Assembly (NCBI GenBank): GCA_934699585.1
Contig: CAKUWY010000015.1
Location: 24,355 to 88,354 of the forward strand
DNA length: 64,000 bases
From: an uncultured Fibrobacter sp.
GTDB lineage: Bacteria; Fibrobacterota; Fibrobacteria; Fibrobacterales; Fibrobacteraceae
Direction of reading: 5' to 3'
How positions within the stretch are numbered: position 1 is the first letter of the stretch; the number at the start of each line of letters is the position of its first letter. The position numbers and the translations under genes are program-made. Under the pieces are notes generated by a model that was not told where the DNA came from, did not search any database, and saw only the letters and a program-made list of their open reading frames with translations. Of the stretch, positions 43,433 through 51,919 are shown in pieces.

Positions 43433-44539
43433 CTATTTCCACTTGAACAGCCCCAGCAGCCCGAAGGGAACGGCAAACACGTTCATGGGCACCTGCATGA
43501 TCTCGGTGACGGGCAGTGCCAGCAGCAGCCGCTTGGAGTGGAGCTTCACAGCGGCGCAGGTGAGAAAAATCAAATCGCACAAGACCTTCACGCCCATAGG
43601 GATGGCAAACCAGGCGATAGGGAATTCGGCGAAAGCCACCAAGAAGGGACTCACCAGAAGCCAGACCAGGAACGTGTAGATGAGGGAAAGCGCCAGTGTG
43701 TAAAGGTGGCTGTCGTACTTGGTACCGTTGCTGCTCCAGCGTGCCCGCTGGAAGAACAGGGCCTTCAGGGAATCCACGGGGGCCGTGTCTATGAGGGCGT
43801 CGGCGCTCAGGTTGTAGCAGAACTCCACGCCCGGTTCCTTAATCATCTTGTGGATGAGCATGTCGTCGTCGCCGCTGGAAAGGTTCACCAGGTCGCCAAA
43901 ACCGCCCACCTTGAAGAACAGGTCCTTCTTGTAGGCGAGGCATGCGGCGCTGGCCAGCATAGGGTGGCCCAGGCTGAATCCCGCGGCCTCGATGGAGGTG
44001 TAGGCCAGGGTCTCGAGCCTCTGGTACTGATGCACGGGGCTCCAACCGCCGGTGTTCCGCTTTGGCCCCTGCACGATGGCGATGTTCCCTTCGAACCTAC
44101 CCGCCATGGAGGCAAGCCAGCGCTTGGTCGGCACGCAGTCGGCGTCCATAATCAGCAGGACTTCGCCGCGGGCTTCCTTGAATCCCGCTTCCAGGGCCCG
44201 CTTCTTGGGGCTCTCTACCTTGGGGAGGTTCGGGTCCAGATGGATGGCGCGGAATTTGTCCCTGTGGGTCGCGACGAAATCGTCCAGGATTTTTCCTGTG
44301 GAATCGGTGGAGCGGTCATTGACGCAGATAATCTCGTACTGCCCTGCGTATTCCTGGGCGGCTAGGGCGTCCAGGGTCCGCTGTAAAAAATCTTCTTCGT
44401 TTCGCATGGGAATGACCACGGAAACGTAGGGGGTGGCGCTCCCCTTGTGCCTGTGCGTGCGGATAATTCCCACGGTAAACGTGAGAATGGCAACCGCATA
44501 AATTGCGGTGAGCACGGTCAGGACAACGACGCTCAGCAT
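43433..44539 (-). CDS. membrane GT2-family glycosyltransferase
   Basis: The 368-residue protein has one N-terminal membrane segment, then the GT2 fold (YVSVVIPMRNEEDFLQRTLDAL, IICVNDRSTDSTGKIL, EVLLIMDADCVPTKRWL with the DxD metal site, SSGDDDMLIHK, FFQRARW with the QxxRW-type motif of processive enzymes). Three C-terminal hydrophobic segments follow. It should transfer sugars from nucleotide donors at the inner membrane face; the product is unknown. First gene of a two-gene operon. Confidence 0.86.
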   Translation of the reverse strand: MLSVVVLTVLTAIYAVAILTFTVGIIRTHRHKGSATPYVSVVIPMRNEEDFLQRTLDALAAQEYAGQYEIICVNDRSTDSTGKILDDFVATHRDKFRAIHLDPNLPKVESPKKRALEAGFKEARGEVLLIMDADCVPTKRWLASMAGRFEGNIAIVQGPKRNTGGWSPVHQYQRLETLAYTSIEAAGFSLGHPMLASAACLAYKKDLFFKVGGFGDLVNLSSGDDDMLIHKMIKEPGVEFCYNLSADALIDTAPVDSLKALFFQRARWSSNGTKYDSHLYTLALSLIYTFLVWLLVSPFLVAFAEFPIAWFAIPMGVKVLCDLIFLTCAAVKLHSKRLLLALPVTEIMQVPMNVFAVPFGLLGLFKWK

Positions 44540-44595
44540 GTGCCAAAATTTAGAAAAAAGCCTCGCGCCTCGGCCTAATACTCGGAGGGAGCCCC

Positions 44596-44757
44596 TGAGT
44601 TATCAGTCGTCTGTTATCAGTCTTCAGTCCATAATTTGGCGCCAAAGGCGCTACTATAAGAACTCACAACTCATAACTGGCAACTCATTACTAATCTCAC
44701 ACTTCACATTCCACATTACACATCTCCCTACTACCTAACCCCCAACCACTAACCACC
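44596..44757. repeat. dispersed AT-rich repeat block
   Basis: GAGTTATCAGTCGTCTGTTATCAG, then AACTCACAACTCATAACTGGC, AACTCATTACTAAT, ending in CCAACCACTAACCACC. Same word family as 21281-21370 and 35616-35737. It fills the gap before the PorV-like gene. Confidence 0.75.
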
Positions 44758-44768
44758 GCTCATTTTTG

Positions 44769-44776
44769 TATCTTGT
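44769..44776 (+). promoter_or_regulatory. candidate -7 element before the PorV-like gene
   Basis: TATCTTGT, 6 nt before the ATG. No Shine-Dalgarno fits in this space; the mRNA may be leaderless. Confidence 0.35.
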
Positions 44777-44782
44777 AGCCGT

Positions 44783-45709
44783 ATGTTCAAGAAACTCCTT
44801 ACCGCAGCCCTGGCCGCAGGCTCCCTCGCTTTTGCAGGGGAGCATTGGAACGTAGATCCGGGTGGCGTGACCATGAAGTTTCTTGCGCTGCAGGTTTCGC
44901 CGCGAACTGCCGCCATGGCGGGAGCTGGCGTTGCAGACCCCGCCAGGGCCTCCGAAGTGACCCGGAACCCGCTGGCCATGAGTGCCGTAGAATCCCCGGA
45001 GTTCGGCCTGAACCAGATTGTCTTTGACGGCATGGGTTCGGACCGTTTCATCAACGTCTACTACGGTCTTCCCTTTGCGGACAAATTCACTTTCTCGGCA
45101 GGCCTGGATTACCTCGGTTACGACGACATCGAAGGTCGCGACGAAAACGGTCTCGAGACAGGGGAGTATGGCGCCTACGCCTGGGCCGCACAGCTTGGCC
45201 TCGGTAGCCGTAATTCCGCCTTCAACTGGGGTGTTACCGCCCGCTTCGCAAGCCAGACCATCGAAGACGAAACGGCCTACGCCATCTTGGGCGACATCGG
45301 CGGCTCCTTCAAGGTGAACCGCTACATGGCCTTCGGTGCGACCCTCACCAACGCGGGCTATGTGACCGCCTACGACAGCGAAGACGAATACGCTCCCATG
45401 GCGCTCCAGGCGGGCATCACGGGCATGATTCCCGTGACCGAAAGGTGGCGCATCCACGTTTCCGCCGATGCCTACCGCCGCGCCGATACCGAAATCCAGG
45501 GGCTGTTCGGGGCCGAAATCGCCTATGCCGAAACCCTGATGCTTCGTCTGGGAACATCAGTCCGCAAAGACGAAAGCGACGACTACTCTACAGGGGTCGC
45601 CTGCGGCCTTGGCGTGGTGTTCGGCATGATTGTCTTCGATTACGGCTATTCTCCGCGCCTCGCCCTCGATGGCGGCAACCACCACATTGCCGTGGGCCTG
45701 CGGTTTTAA
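44783..45709 (+). CDS. PorV/PorQ-family outer-membrane protein
   Basis: The 308-residue protein has a signal peptide (LLTAALAAGSLAFAGE) and then FLALQVSPRTAAMAGAGVADPARASEVTRNPLAM. This is the start of the PorV/PorQ (UPF0164/FadL-like) barrel family: a short N-terminal hatch followed by beta strands. The protein ends in an aromatic residue (HHIAVGLRF), as an outer-membrane barrel should. In type IX secretion, PorV and PorQ shuttle or hold cargo at the outer membrane; that role here is inferred. It converges with the sigma-54 activator, with a 4-bp overlap. Confidence 0.82.
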   Translation: MFKKLLTAALAAGSLAFAGEHWNVDPGGVTMKFLALQVSPRTAAMAGAGVADPARASEVTRNPLAMSAVESPEFGLNQIVFDGMGSDRFINVYYGLPFADKFTFSAGLDYLGYDDIEGRDENGLETGEYGAYAWAAQLGLGSRNSAFNWGVTARFASQTIEDETAYAILGDIGGSFKVNRYMAFGATLTNAGYVTAYDSEDEYAPMALQAGITGMIPVTERWRIHVSADAYRRADTEIQGLFGAEIAYAETLMLRLGTSVRKDESDDYSTGVACGLGVVFGMIVFDYGYSPRLALDGGNHHIAVGLRF

Positions 45710-46659
45710 CTCGCCACCTTCACCCGTCCCTTCTGCAGCTGGTAGCACAGGCTCCCGCGGCTAATCCCCAGCTTTTTCGCCGCCTTGCACTTGTTCCCCT
45801 TGCATAACAAAAGCGTTTCCTCGATGTCGGTGAAGGTCGGCTTCTTCTTCCGCTTTTTCAAGAAATCCGTCACGTAAATCGAGCAAATATTCTTGTCGCA
45901 AAGTTTCGGTAGCGAAAACTCCTGGGTCAAGATTTCGGTAAGGGTCACGTCGTAGGGTTTCAGCACCGTATAGCGCTGCAGCACATTTTTCAGCTGGCGC
46001 ACGTTCCCCGGCCAGGGGCAGGCCTTCAGCAGTTCCATCTCATCGGCCGTAAGGTCGCGCTGTTTGTTGCCGGAATCGCGACTTCTGGAATCTAGCCCGT
46101 TCACTTGGCTTCGAGCCTCCCGCCACAAGTCGTGGGCCACGTCGGCAAAATCCGGCCGTGAGCGCAGGGGCGGAATCTCCACGGGGAATACGTTGATACG
46201 GTAAAACAGATCCGCCCGGAAATTCCCGTCGGCGATTTCTTGTTTCAGGTTCCGGTTGGTGGCGCATATCAGGCGGAAGTTCACGGGAACGCTCTGGGCG
46301 CCTCCCACGGGCGTCACCGTTTTCTCCTGCAGAATGCGCAAAAGCTTGCTCTGAGTATCCATGGGCAGTTCCCCGATTTCGTCCAGAAAAAGCGTGCCCC
46401 CTTCTGCAGAGCGCACAAGCCCTAGTTTCTCGTCCACCGCTCCCGTAAACGCGCCCCTTACCGAACCCTCCAGGATACTTTCGGCAAGGCTCTTCGGGAT
46501 TGAACTGCAGTTCAGCGCCACGAAAGGCCCGTCCTTCCGCAGGCCGTGATTGTGGATAAAACGCGCGGCCACCTCTTTCCCGGCTCCCGATTCCCCCTGC
46601 AAGAGCACCGGGATGTTGGACAACGACGCGATTTCAAGCATTTTGTGTTGGTCTCTCAT
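45706..46659 (-). CDS. sigma-54-dependent transcriptional activator lacking a sensor domain
   Basis: The 317-residue protein begins directly with the AAA+ domain: Walker A GESGAGKE, GAFTGA (sigma-54 contact loop) and Walker B GGTLFLDEIGELP. Then come the arginine-finger region NFRADLFYRINVFPVEIPPLR, WPGNVRQLKN, and a C-terminal Fis-type helix-turn-helix (NKCKAAKKLGISRGSLCYQL). It should activate sigma-54 promoters. There is no N-terminal receiver or GAF domain, so control must come from expression or a partner. ATG after GGAGGGCATA. Upstream is the lysC leader region. Confidence 0.88.
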   Translation of the reverse strand: MRDQHKMLEIASLSNIPVLLQGESGAGKEVAARFIHNHGLRKDGPFVALNCSSIPKSLAESILEGSVRGAFTGAVDEKLGLVRSAEGGTLFLDEIGELPMDTQSKLLRILQEKTVTPVGGAQSVPVNFRLICATNRNLKQEIADGNFRADLFYRINVFPVEIPPLRSRPDFADVAHDLWREARSQVNGLDSRSRDSGNKQRDLTADEMELLKACPWPGNVRQLKNVLQRYTVLKPYDVTLTEILTQEFSLPKLCDKNICSIYVTDFLKKRKKKPTFTDIEETLLLCKGNKCKAAKKLGISRGSLCYQLQKGRVKVAS

Positions 46660-46809
46660 TATGCCCTCCGATGTAATAAACGGAGATGCGAAACGTTTTT
46701 TGAACCCGCTCTACGAATTTTTACAAAACCGCCCCCTTTTTTACAATTTGCAAACGATAGTTGCCTGGTCGTTTCCATGTGTACCATTGCCGCGCCCCGC
46801 TCTTTTTTC
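46660..46809. other. intergenic region between divergent sigma-54 activator and lysC
   Basis: An AT/C-rich segment with no ORF of note. It contains the GGAGGG ribosome-binding site of the minus-strand gene and, near 46745-46770, imperfect TTTGCAAACG words. No sigma-54 box was found with confidence. Confidence 0.4.
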
Positions 46810-46817
46810 TATCTTTG
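46810..46817 (+). promoter_or_regulatory. TAnnTTTG-type -7 element of lysC
   Basis: TATCTTTG, an exact core match, followed by a leader of about 155 nt before the lysC ATG. Confidence 0.5.
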
Positions 46818-46824
46818 CCCCCGC

Positions 46825-46979
46825 AACGGTAAAACACCGTCGCAGACATAGACCAACATAAGGCGGCCGCAAGGTCGCCGCCAAAAAGTGGCTGGCCAGA
46901 TGGGTAGGCTTGGGCACGACGGTCGCGAGGAAAGCGATTGCGCTCGAAGCTGAGAGGTTTGGTGGCCCGAAAGGAAAAA
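46825..46979 (+). ncRNA. candidate structured leader of lysC
   Basis: About 155 nt of GC-rich sequence with clear hairpins: GGCGGC-CGCAAGGTC-GCCGCC (46862-46882) and AGCG-ATTG-CGCT within CGAGG..CTCG (46926-46947). GGCCCGAAAGGAAAAA then carries the ribosome-binding site. No ORF is conserved in it. It does not show the lysine-riboswitch core, so if regulatory it is another type. It could sense lysine, threonine or methionine state (inference). Confidence 0.4.
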
Positions 46980-48302
46980 ATGAGTCAAAGAATCGTATGC
47001 AAGTTCGGCGGCAGCTCTGTCGCCGATGCCGGCCAGTTCAAGAAGATCAAGGCCATCGTTGAATCCGACAAGAACCGCAAGGTCATCGTCGTTTCCGCCC
47101 CCGGTAAGAGGAATCCCAAAGAGACGAAGCTTACCGACCTCCTCTACAGCACCTACGACCTCGCCTCCAAGGGCCTCGACTTTTCGACCCCGTGGAACCT
47201 GATCCGCCAGCGCTATGACGAAATCTGCAAGGATCTCGGTCTTGAAGACAAACTGACCGAAGACCTGGACAGCCTCGAGGACAAGCTCAAGAACCACCCC
47301 GAATCCGTCAGCACCGACTTCCTGGTGAGCCGTGGCGAATTCCTGTGCGCACGCCTCATGGCCAAGTACCTGGGCGCAAATTTCGTGGATACCTTCCCGC
47401 TGATCACCTTCGACGACAAGTACCGCATTACGCCGAAGACCTACGAAGACATCGCGAAGACCCTCTCCGACGAAAACCAGCTTTACGTGCTGCCGGGCTT
47501 CTACGGTAGCAACCTCCGTGGCGAAGTCAAGACCTTTAGCCGTGGCGGTTCCGACATCACGGGCGCAATCCTTGCCAACGGCATCGATGCCGCCAAGTAC
47601 GAAAACTGGACCGACGTTTCGGGCATGCTCATGGCTGACCCGCGCATTGTGGAAAATCCGCTGCCCATCGAATACGTGAGCTACCGCGAAATCCGCGAAC
47701 TCGCCTACTCCGGCGCCAGCGTGCTCCACGACGAATCTATCGCTCCGTGCCGCGCGAAGAAGATTCCTATCAACATCCGCAACACGAACCGCCCCGAAGA
47801 CGCGGGCACCATCATCGGCCCCACTCCGGAAGAAGCGAAGCTCCCGATTACGGGTGTCGCCGGCCGCAAGGGCTTCTCCATGATTTACATCGAGAAGTCC
47901 ATGATGAACAAGGAAGTCGGTTTCGGTCGCCGCGTGCTCGCCGTGCTCGAAAGCGAAGGCCTCTCCTACGAACTCTGCCCGAGCGCCATCGACTCCATGA
48001 GCATCGTGGTGGATTCTAAGGCTCTCGACGCCGTGCAGGACGTGGTTCTCGAAGACATCACGCAGCAGATGCGCCCCGACCGTATCAAGGTGTTCCCGGG
48101 CATCTCGCTCATCGCGACTGTCGGTCACGGCATGACGAACAAGATCGGTGTGGCCGCGAAGCTCTTCACCGCTCTCGCCGAGAACAAGGTCAACGTCCGC
48201 ATTATCGACCAGGGTTCTTCGCAGATCAACATCATCACCGGTGTTGACGAAGCTGATACCGAGAAGGCCATCAAGGCCATCTACGGCGCCTTCGTGAAAT
48301 AA
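46980..48302 (+). CDS. lysC: aspartate kinase (monofunctional, two ACT domains)
   Basis: AAAGGA before ATG 46980 fixes the start (440 aa). The N-terminal kinase domain has VCKFGGSSVADAGQFKKI, FLVSRGEFLCARLMA, and FSRGGSDITGAILANGIDA.YENWTDVSGMLMADPRIV. The C-terminal half holds two ACT-like domains (ITGVAGRKGFSMIYIEKSMM; SLIATVGHGMTNKIGVAAKLFTALAENKVNVRIIDQGSS). It phosphorylates aspartate at the entry to lysine, threonine and methionine synthesis, with allosteric control through the ACT domains. There is no fused homoserine dehydrogenase. A terminator follows the stop. Confidence 0.94.
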   Translation: MSQRIVCKFGGSSVADAGQFKKIKAIVESDKNRKVIVVSAPGKRNPKETKLTDLLYSTYDLASKGLDFSTPWNLIRQRYDEICKDLGLEDKLTEDLDSLEDKLKNHPESVSTDFLVSRGEFLCARLMAKYLGANFVDTFPLITFDDKYRITPKTYEDIAKTLSDENQLYVLPGFYGSNLRGEVKTFSRGGSDITGAILANGIDAAKYENWTDVSGMLMADPRIVENPLPIEYVSYREIRELAYSGASVLHDESIAPCRAKKIPINIRNTNRPEDAGTIIGPTPEEAKLPITGVAGRKGFSMIYIEKSMMNKEVGFGRRVLAVLESEGLSYELCPSAIDSMSIVVDSKALDAVQDVVLEDITQQMRPDRIKVFPGISLIATVGHGMTNKIGVAAKLFTALAENKVNVRIIDQGSSQINIITGVDEADTEKAIKAIYGAFVK

Positions 48303-48335
48303 CCCGCGATTGTCATCCTCGCGTAGGATTCAATA

Positions 48336-48365
48336 AAAAAGACTCGGTATAAACCGAGTCTTTTT
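48336..48365. terminator. bidirectional terminator between lysC and tRNA-fMet
   Basis: A perfect stem GACTCGGT-ATAA-ACCGAGTC flanked by A5 and T5. Confidence 0.9.
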
Positions 48366-48367
48366 AG

Positions 48368-48441
<74 letters not shown>

Positions 48442-48566
48442 TCGAGGTATGCCCATATTTAGTAAATTTCGCCGTTTTTGTCAAGTTTTGTGGGTGAATC
48501 CTCTGAGAAAATGGCTTTTTTACGCGAAAAAAAGAGGTTTCGCTGGTGTCACCAGATGGGAATGAT

Positions 48567-48574
48567 TATTTTTG
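48567..48574 (+). promoter_or_regulatory. TAnnTTTG-type -7 element before the PIN gene
   Basis: TATTTTTG, an exact core match, ends 6 nt before the ATG, the same spacing as at the PorV-like gene. Suggests a leaderless transcript. Confidence 0.4.
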
Positions 48575-48580
48575 GGATAG

Positions 48581-49030
48581 ATGGAAAGGACGATTCAACA
48601 GTCGCGCATTCTCTTTCTTGATACCGGCCCGCTGGTTCGGCTTTTGCAGATGCATCCGGATTTTTACCCGACGGTGTCTGACATTTTAGACATGGTGTAC
48701 GAAAAGAACATTCAGGTTCTCGTTTCGCCTGTAACCTTATTTGAGTTAAGCTGTAAAGCGTTTGCCAGTGGGGAAGGCGTACTTGCCCGCCAGTACCGTG
48801 AGTTCTTTGAAAATTCAGCGAATGTGAAGGTCTGCCCGGTCAATGCGGAAATTTCGGTAAAGGCCGCGGAGCTCTATGCAACCTCCCAAAAGACGAACCA
48901 CAAGATTACCGAAGCGGAGTCCCTGCGCCTTGCGACGGCGTTTGTGAACGGCGCCGACTGCATCCTCACCGAATGCGCGAACTTCCGACCCCTTACTGAC
49001 GCTCTCGTCGTGACTTTGGGCGAACTCTAG
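48581..49030 (+). CDS. PIN-domain protein (VapC-like), no visible antitoxin
   Basis: The 149-residue protein has the acidic residues of PIN RNases: FLDTGPLVRLL (Asp15), VTLFELSCKAF (Glu), ITEAESLRLATAFVNGADCILTECANF (Glu and Asp near the C-terminus). VapC toxins cut tRNA or rRNA and are normally paired with an upstream antitoxin gene. The 140 bp between the tRNA and this gene has no ORF long enough for one, and the downstream neighbour is gatB. It may be a solitary PIN RNase or use an unlinked antitoxin. Confidence 0.78.
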   Translation: MERTIQQSRILFLDTGPLVRLLQMHPDFYPTVSDILDMVYEKNIQVLVSPVTLFELSCKAFASGEGVLARQYREFFENSANVKVCPVNAEISVKAAELYATSQKTNHKITEAESLRLATAFVNGADCILTECANFRPLTDALVVTLGEL

Positions 49031-49042
49031 CATTTTCCTAAT

Positions 49043-49069
49043 CACCAACCACTAACCACTAACCACTAT
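49043..49069 (+). repeat. ACCACTA tandem repeat
   Basis: Repeats of AACCACT with a 7-bp period, directly upstream of the gatB promoter box. The same word is at 44746-44756 and 51018-51045. Confidence 0.75.
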
Positions 49070-49074
49070 TTTTC

Positions 49075-49082
49075 TATCTTTT
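49075..49082 (+). promoter_or_regulatory. candidate -7 element of gatB
   Basis: TATCTTTT, 22 nt before the gatB ATG, which has GGAGA as ribosome-binding site. Confidence 0.35.
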
Positions 49083-49104
49083 CCCCGTAAAAATCGGAGA
49101 AATC

Positions 49105-50562
49105 ATGCCTAACTACTGTCCTGTTATCGGTCTTGAAATCCATTGTCAGCTCGCGACTAAAACCAAGATGTTCTGCGGCTGCGAAATCGAAGTGAATACG
49201 ACCCCGAACAAGCACGTTTGCCCTGTTTGCCTCGGTATGCCGGGTGCCATGCCCGTGCCGAACAAGAAGGCGGTGGAATACGCCATTCGCCTGGGCCTTG
49301 CGCTCAACTGTGAAATCGACCTGAACGCCATGTGGACCCGCAAGAACTACTTCTACCCGGACCTGCCGAAGGGCTACCAGATTACCCAGACGGGCGGACT
49401 TCCGGTGTACGACCACCCGATTTGCAAGAACGGCTGGCTTGAAATCGTGAAGGAAGACGGCACCAAGAAACGCGTGGGCATTACCCGTATCCACATGGAA
49501 GAAGACGCCGGTAAGCTCATCCACGACATGAGCCCCACCGATTCCCACTTTGACGCAAACCGCTGCGGCACCCCGCTCTGCGAAATCGTGACCGAACCGG
49601 ATATCCGTAGCCCCGAAGAAGCCGTGCTGGTTCTCAAGAAGATTAAGCAGACGCTGGAATACACCCGTGTTTCCAACGCCAACATGGAAAACGGCAACAT
49701 GCGCTGCGACGGCAACATCTCCCTGCGCAAGAGCGAAGACGCGCCCTTCGGTATCCGCGCCGAAATCAAGAACTTGAATAGCTTTACGAACCTCGAAAAG
49801 GCTCTCTATTGCGAAATGAACCTGCAGGCCTCGACCCTCGATGCCGGCAAGGAAGTGGAACAGTGCACCAAGCGTTACGACCCCAATGCGGACAAGACCA
49901 TCGTCATCCGCTCTAAGGAAGACGCCCACGACTATAAGTACTTCCCGGAACCGGACATGGTCCGCCTCGTGACCGACCCAGCCTTCGTGGAAGAAATCCG
50001 CCGCACGCTTCCGGAACTGCCGGATGCCCGCCGCAAGCGCTTCATGGATGACTTCGGTGTTTCCGAATACGACGCCATGGTGCTGACTGAAGACCGCGAC
50101 GTGAGCGAATGGTACGATACCGCCGCGAAGAACTGCAAGAACGGCAAGGTGCTCGCCAACTGGGTGATTACCGAACTTCTCGCCAAGGTGAAGGAACTCG
50201 AAGGCGGCCTCTCTGCCCTCAAGATCAAGCCCGAAGACCTCTGCAAGCTCGTGAACCTCATCGCCGACAACACCATTAACGGTAAGATTGCTAAGACGGT
50301 CTTCGCCGAAATGTTCGAAACCGGCAAGGACCCCGAAGCCATCGTGAAGGAAAAGGGCCTCGTGCAGGTGACCGACACCGGTGCTATCGAAGAAGTGGTC
50401 CGCGCTGTCTGCGCTGAAAACGCTGCCCAGTTCGCCGAATTCAAGGCCGGTAAGGTGGCGCTCAAGGGCTTCCTCGTGGGTATGACCATGCGCAAGTCCG
50501 GCGGTAAGGCCAACCCGGGCCTCGTGAACCAGATCCTCGACAAGCTCGCGAAGGAAGGGTAG
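49105..50562 (+). CDS. gatB: aspartyl/glutamyl-tRNA amidotransferase subunit B
   Basis: The 485-residue protein has the GatB signature: CPVIGLEIHCQLATKTKMFCGC, VCPVCLGMPGAMPVPNKKAVEYAIRLGLAL, RKNYFYPDLPKGYQITQ, RIHMEEDAGKLIHD, RCGTPLCEIVTEPDIRSPEEA. Paired Cys motifs (FCGC and CPVC) make the zinc site. The C-terminal YqeY-like region (GMTMRKSGGKANPGLVNQILDKL) is present. With GatA and GatC it converts misacylated Glu-tRNA-Gln or Asp-tRNA-Asn to the correct amide; gatA and gatC are not in the window. Confidence 0.96.
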   Translation: MPNYCPVIGLEIHCQLATKTKMFCGCEIEVNTTPNKHVCPVCLGMPGAMPVPNKKAVEYAIRLGLALNCEIDLNAMWTRKNYFYPDLPKGYQITQTGGLPVYDHPICKNGWLEIVKEDGTKKRVGITRIHMEEDAGKLIHDMSPTDSHFDANRCGTPLCEIVTEPDIRSPEEAVLVLKKIKQTLEYTRVSNANMENGNMRCDGNISLRKSEDAPFGIRAEIKNLNSFTNLEKALYCEMNLQASTLDAGKEVEQCTKRYDPNADKTIVIRSKEDAHDYKYFPEPDMVRLVTDPAFVEEIRRTLPELPDARRKRFMDDFGVSEYDAMVLTEDRDVSEWYDTAAKNCKNGKVLANWVITELLAKVKELEGGLSALKIKPEDLCKLVNLIADNTINGKIAKTVFAEMFETGKDPEAIVKEKGLVQVTDTGAIEEVVRAVCAENAAQFAEFKAGKVALKGFLVGMTMRKSGGKANPGLVNQILDKLAKEG

Positions 50563-50613
50563 GGGTTCTGGGCTGTGAGGTCGCTCATTTCACTCGCTCT
50601 GAGCCATGAGATT

Positions 50614-51009
50614 ATGTCATTAAACAAGACATCATTTTCTTCTTGTGTCTCGAACCCCATACCTCAAAGGCGCAACGCGCCGACCTCATACCTCATACCC
50701 CGTACCCTTTGCATTTTTCTTTTGCTTTTTGCCCTTGCACTCCCAGCCGCTGCAGCCGATGTGCCCAACAAGTGCGATAGCCTGCGGGTGAACACCCTGA
50801 ACATGACCCAAGAAGAAATCGAGCAGATTTGCGGAATCGATTCCACGAAACTGGCCGAAGGGCCGACTCTCCAGGAGCTCAACGAAGAGAATCCGACCTA
50901 CGTCAAGCGCGACTACAACCATAGGCAACAGGTCATTGTCGGAAGCGTTATCATGCTCTGCGTTGCCGTCGCCATGGTCTTGATGAACAATTACAATCCG
51001 AAACGATAA
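50614..51009 (+). CDS. small secreted/membrane protein of unknown function
   Basis: The frame is open from GTG 50575; ATG 50614 is the first ATG (131 aa). A long N-region precedes a hydrophobic signal core (IPRTLCIFLLLFALALPAAAAD). Then comes a mature part with two Cys (NKCDSLRVNTLNMTQEEIEQICGID) and a C-terminal membrane segment (VIVGSVIMLCVAVAMVLM). No family recognised. The first ~30 codons are made of dispersed-repeat sequence (GTCTCGAACCCC, CCTCATACCTCATACCCC), so the true start may be further in. Confidence 0.6.
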   Translation: MSLNKTSFSSCVSNPIPQRRNAPTSYLIPRTLCIFLLLFALALPAAAADVPNKCDSLRVNTLNMTQEEIEQICGIDSTKLAEGPTLQELNEENPTYVKRDYNHRQQVIVGSVIMLCVAVAMVLMNNYNPKR

Positions 51010-51045
51010 AATTTCCCAACCACTAACCACTGTTTACTAACCACT

Positions 51046-51780
51046 ATGAATTACACAGACGAAGCAAAACAGAATTTCAAGGCTCTCTCCAATAACCCGT
51101 ATCCTGGTCGTGGCATTATCCTCGGCGAAAGCGCCGACGGCAAGTCCTACGTGCAGGTGTACTGGATCATGGGCCGTAGCGTCAATAGCCGCAACCGCGT
51201 GTTCGAAATCGAACCCAAGACCGGCTTCATGAAGACCAAGGCCTTCGACGAATCCAAGCTCACGGACCCGCACCTGATTATCTACTACCCGGCACGCCAC
51301 ACCGCCGACGTCCAGATTATCACGAACGGCGACCAGACCGATACGATTTATGACGCCATCAAGCTGGGCGGCACCTTCGAAAGCGCCCTCCGCACGCGCC
51401 AGTACGAAGACGACGCCCCGAACTTCACGCCGCGCATCTCCGGCATCCACTACAAGAACGCAAGCCCCGCCGTTTACAAGCTCTCCATCCTCAAGAGCAG
51501 GGGCAACAGCGAAGAAGCCGGTTGCGAACGCATGACGTTTGAATACGAGAAGGCCCTGCCGGGTCTCGGCCACTTCATCAGCACCTACGAAACCGACGGA
51601 AGCCCGATTCCTAGCTTCAACGGCTTTCCGAAACTGATGCCGATTTTCGACAACGCTGAAGACACGCTCAAAAAATACTGGGCTGCCCTGAACAAGGACA
51701 ACAAGGTTTCCCTGATGGTCAAGTGGATTGACAAGAAGACCTTCAAGGCCAAGACCCTGATTGTGAATAAGAACAAGTAG
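51046..51780 (+). CDS. IMP cyclohydrolase, PurO-like
   Basis: The 244-residue protein starts with LSNNPYPGRGIILGES, VQVYWIMGRSVNSRNRVFE, then DPHLIIYYPARH and the TPRISGIHY segment. This is the pattern of the single-domain IMP cyclohydrolases (PurO-like), which close the purine ring (FAICAR to IMP), the last step of purine synthesis. Most bacteria use bifunctional PurH instead; a separate AICAR transformylase would then be expected elsewhere. ACCACTA repeats run up to the ATG. Confidence 0.82.
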   Translation: MNYTDEAKQNFKALSNNPYPGRGIILGESADGKSYVQVYWIMGRSVNSRNRVFEIEPKTGFMKTKAFDESKLTDPHLIIYYPARHTADVQIITNGDQTDTIYDAIKLGGTFESALRTRQYEDDAPNFTPRISGIHYKNASPAVYKLSILKSRGNSEEAGCERMTFEYEKALPGLGHFISTYETDGSPIPSFNGFPKLMPIFDNAEDTLKKYWAALNKDNKVSLMVKWIDKKTFKAKTLIVNKNK

Positions 51781-51847
51781 CGAGTCGGGAATATACGATC
51801 CCGCGTCATCGGCAATGGCATTGCCGAAATAGCCGAAAGAATGAAAA

Positions 51848-51876
51848 ACGACCCGGAATTATCCGGGCCGTTTGAT
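51848..51876. terminator. terminator between convergent genes
   Basis: ACGACCCGGA-ATTA-TCCGGGCCGT, one mismatch, flanked by A5 and a T-rich run. Confidence 0.7.
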
Positions 51877-51919
51877 TTTAGAGAGGAACTCTTTTGAAAC
51901 AGCGGGTCTATCGCGATAC

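Noticed and set aside
46825..46979. Lysine riboswitch upstream of lysC
   Set aside because: The conserved lysine-riboswitch core words are not seen; kept only as an unclassified structured leader.
48442..48580. A VapB antitoxin before the PIN gene
   Set aside because: No ORF of adequate length with a plausible start was found in this gap.
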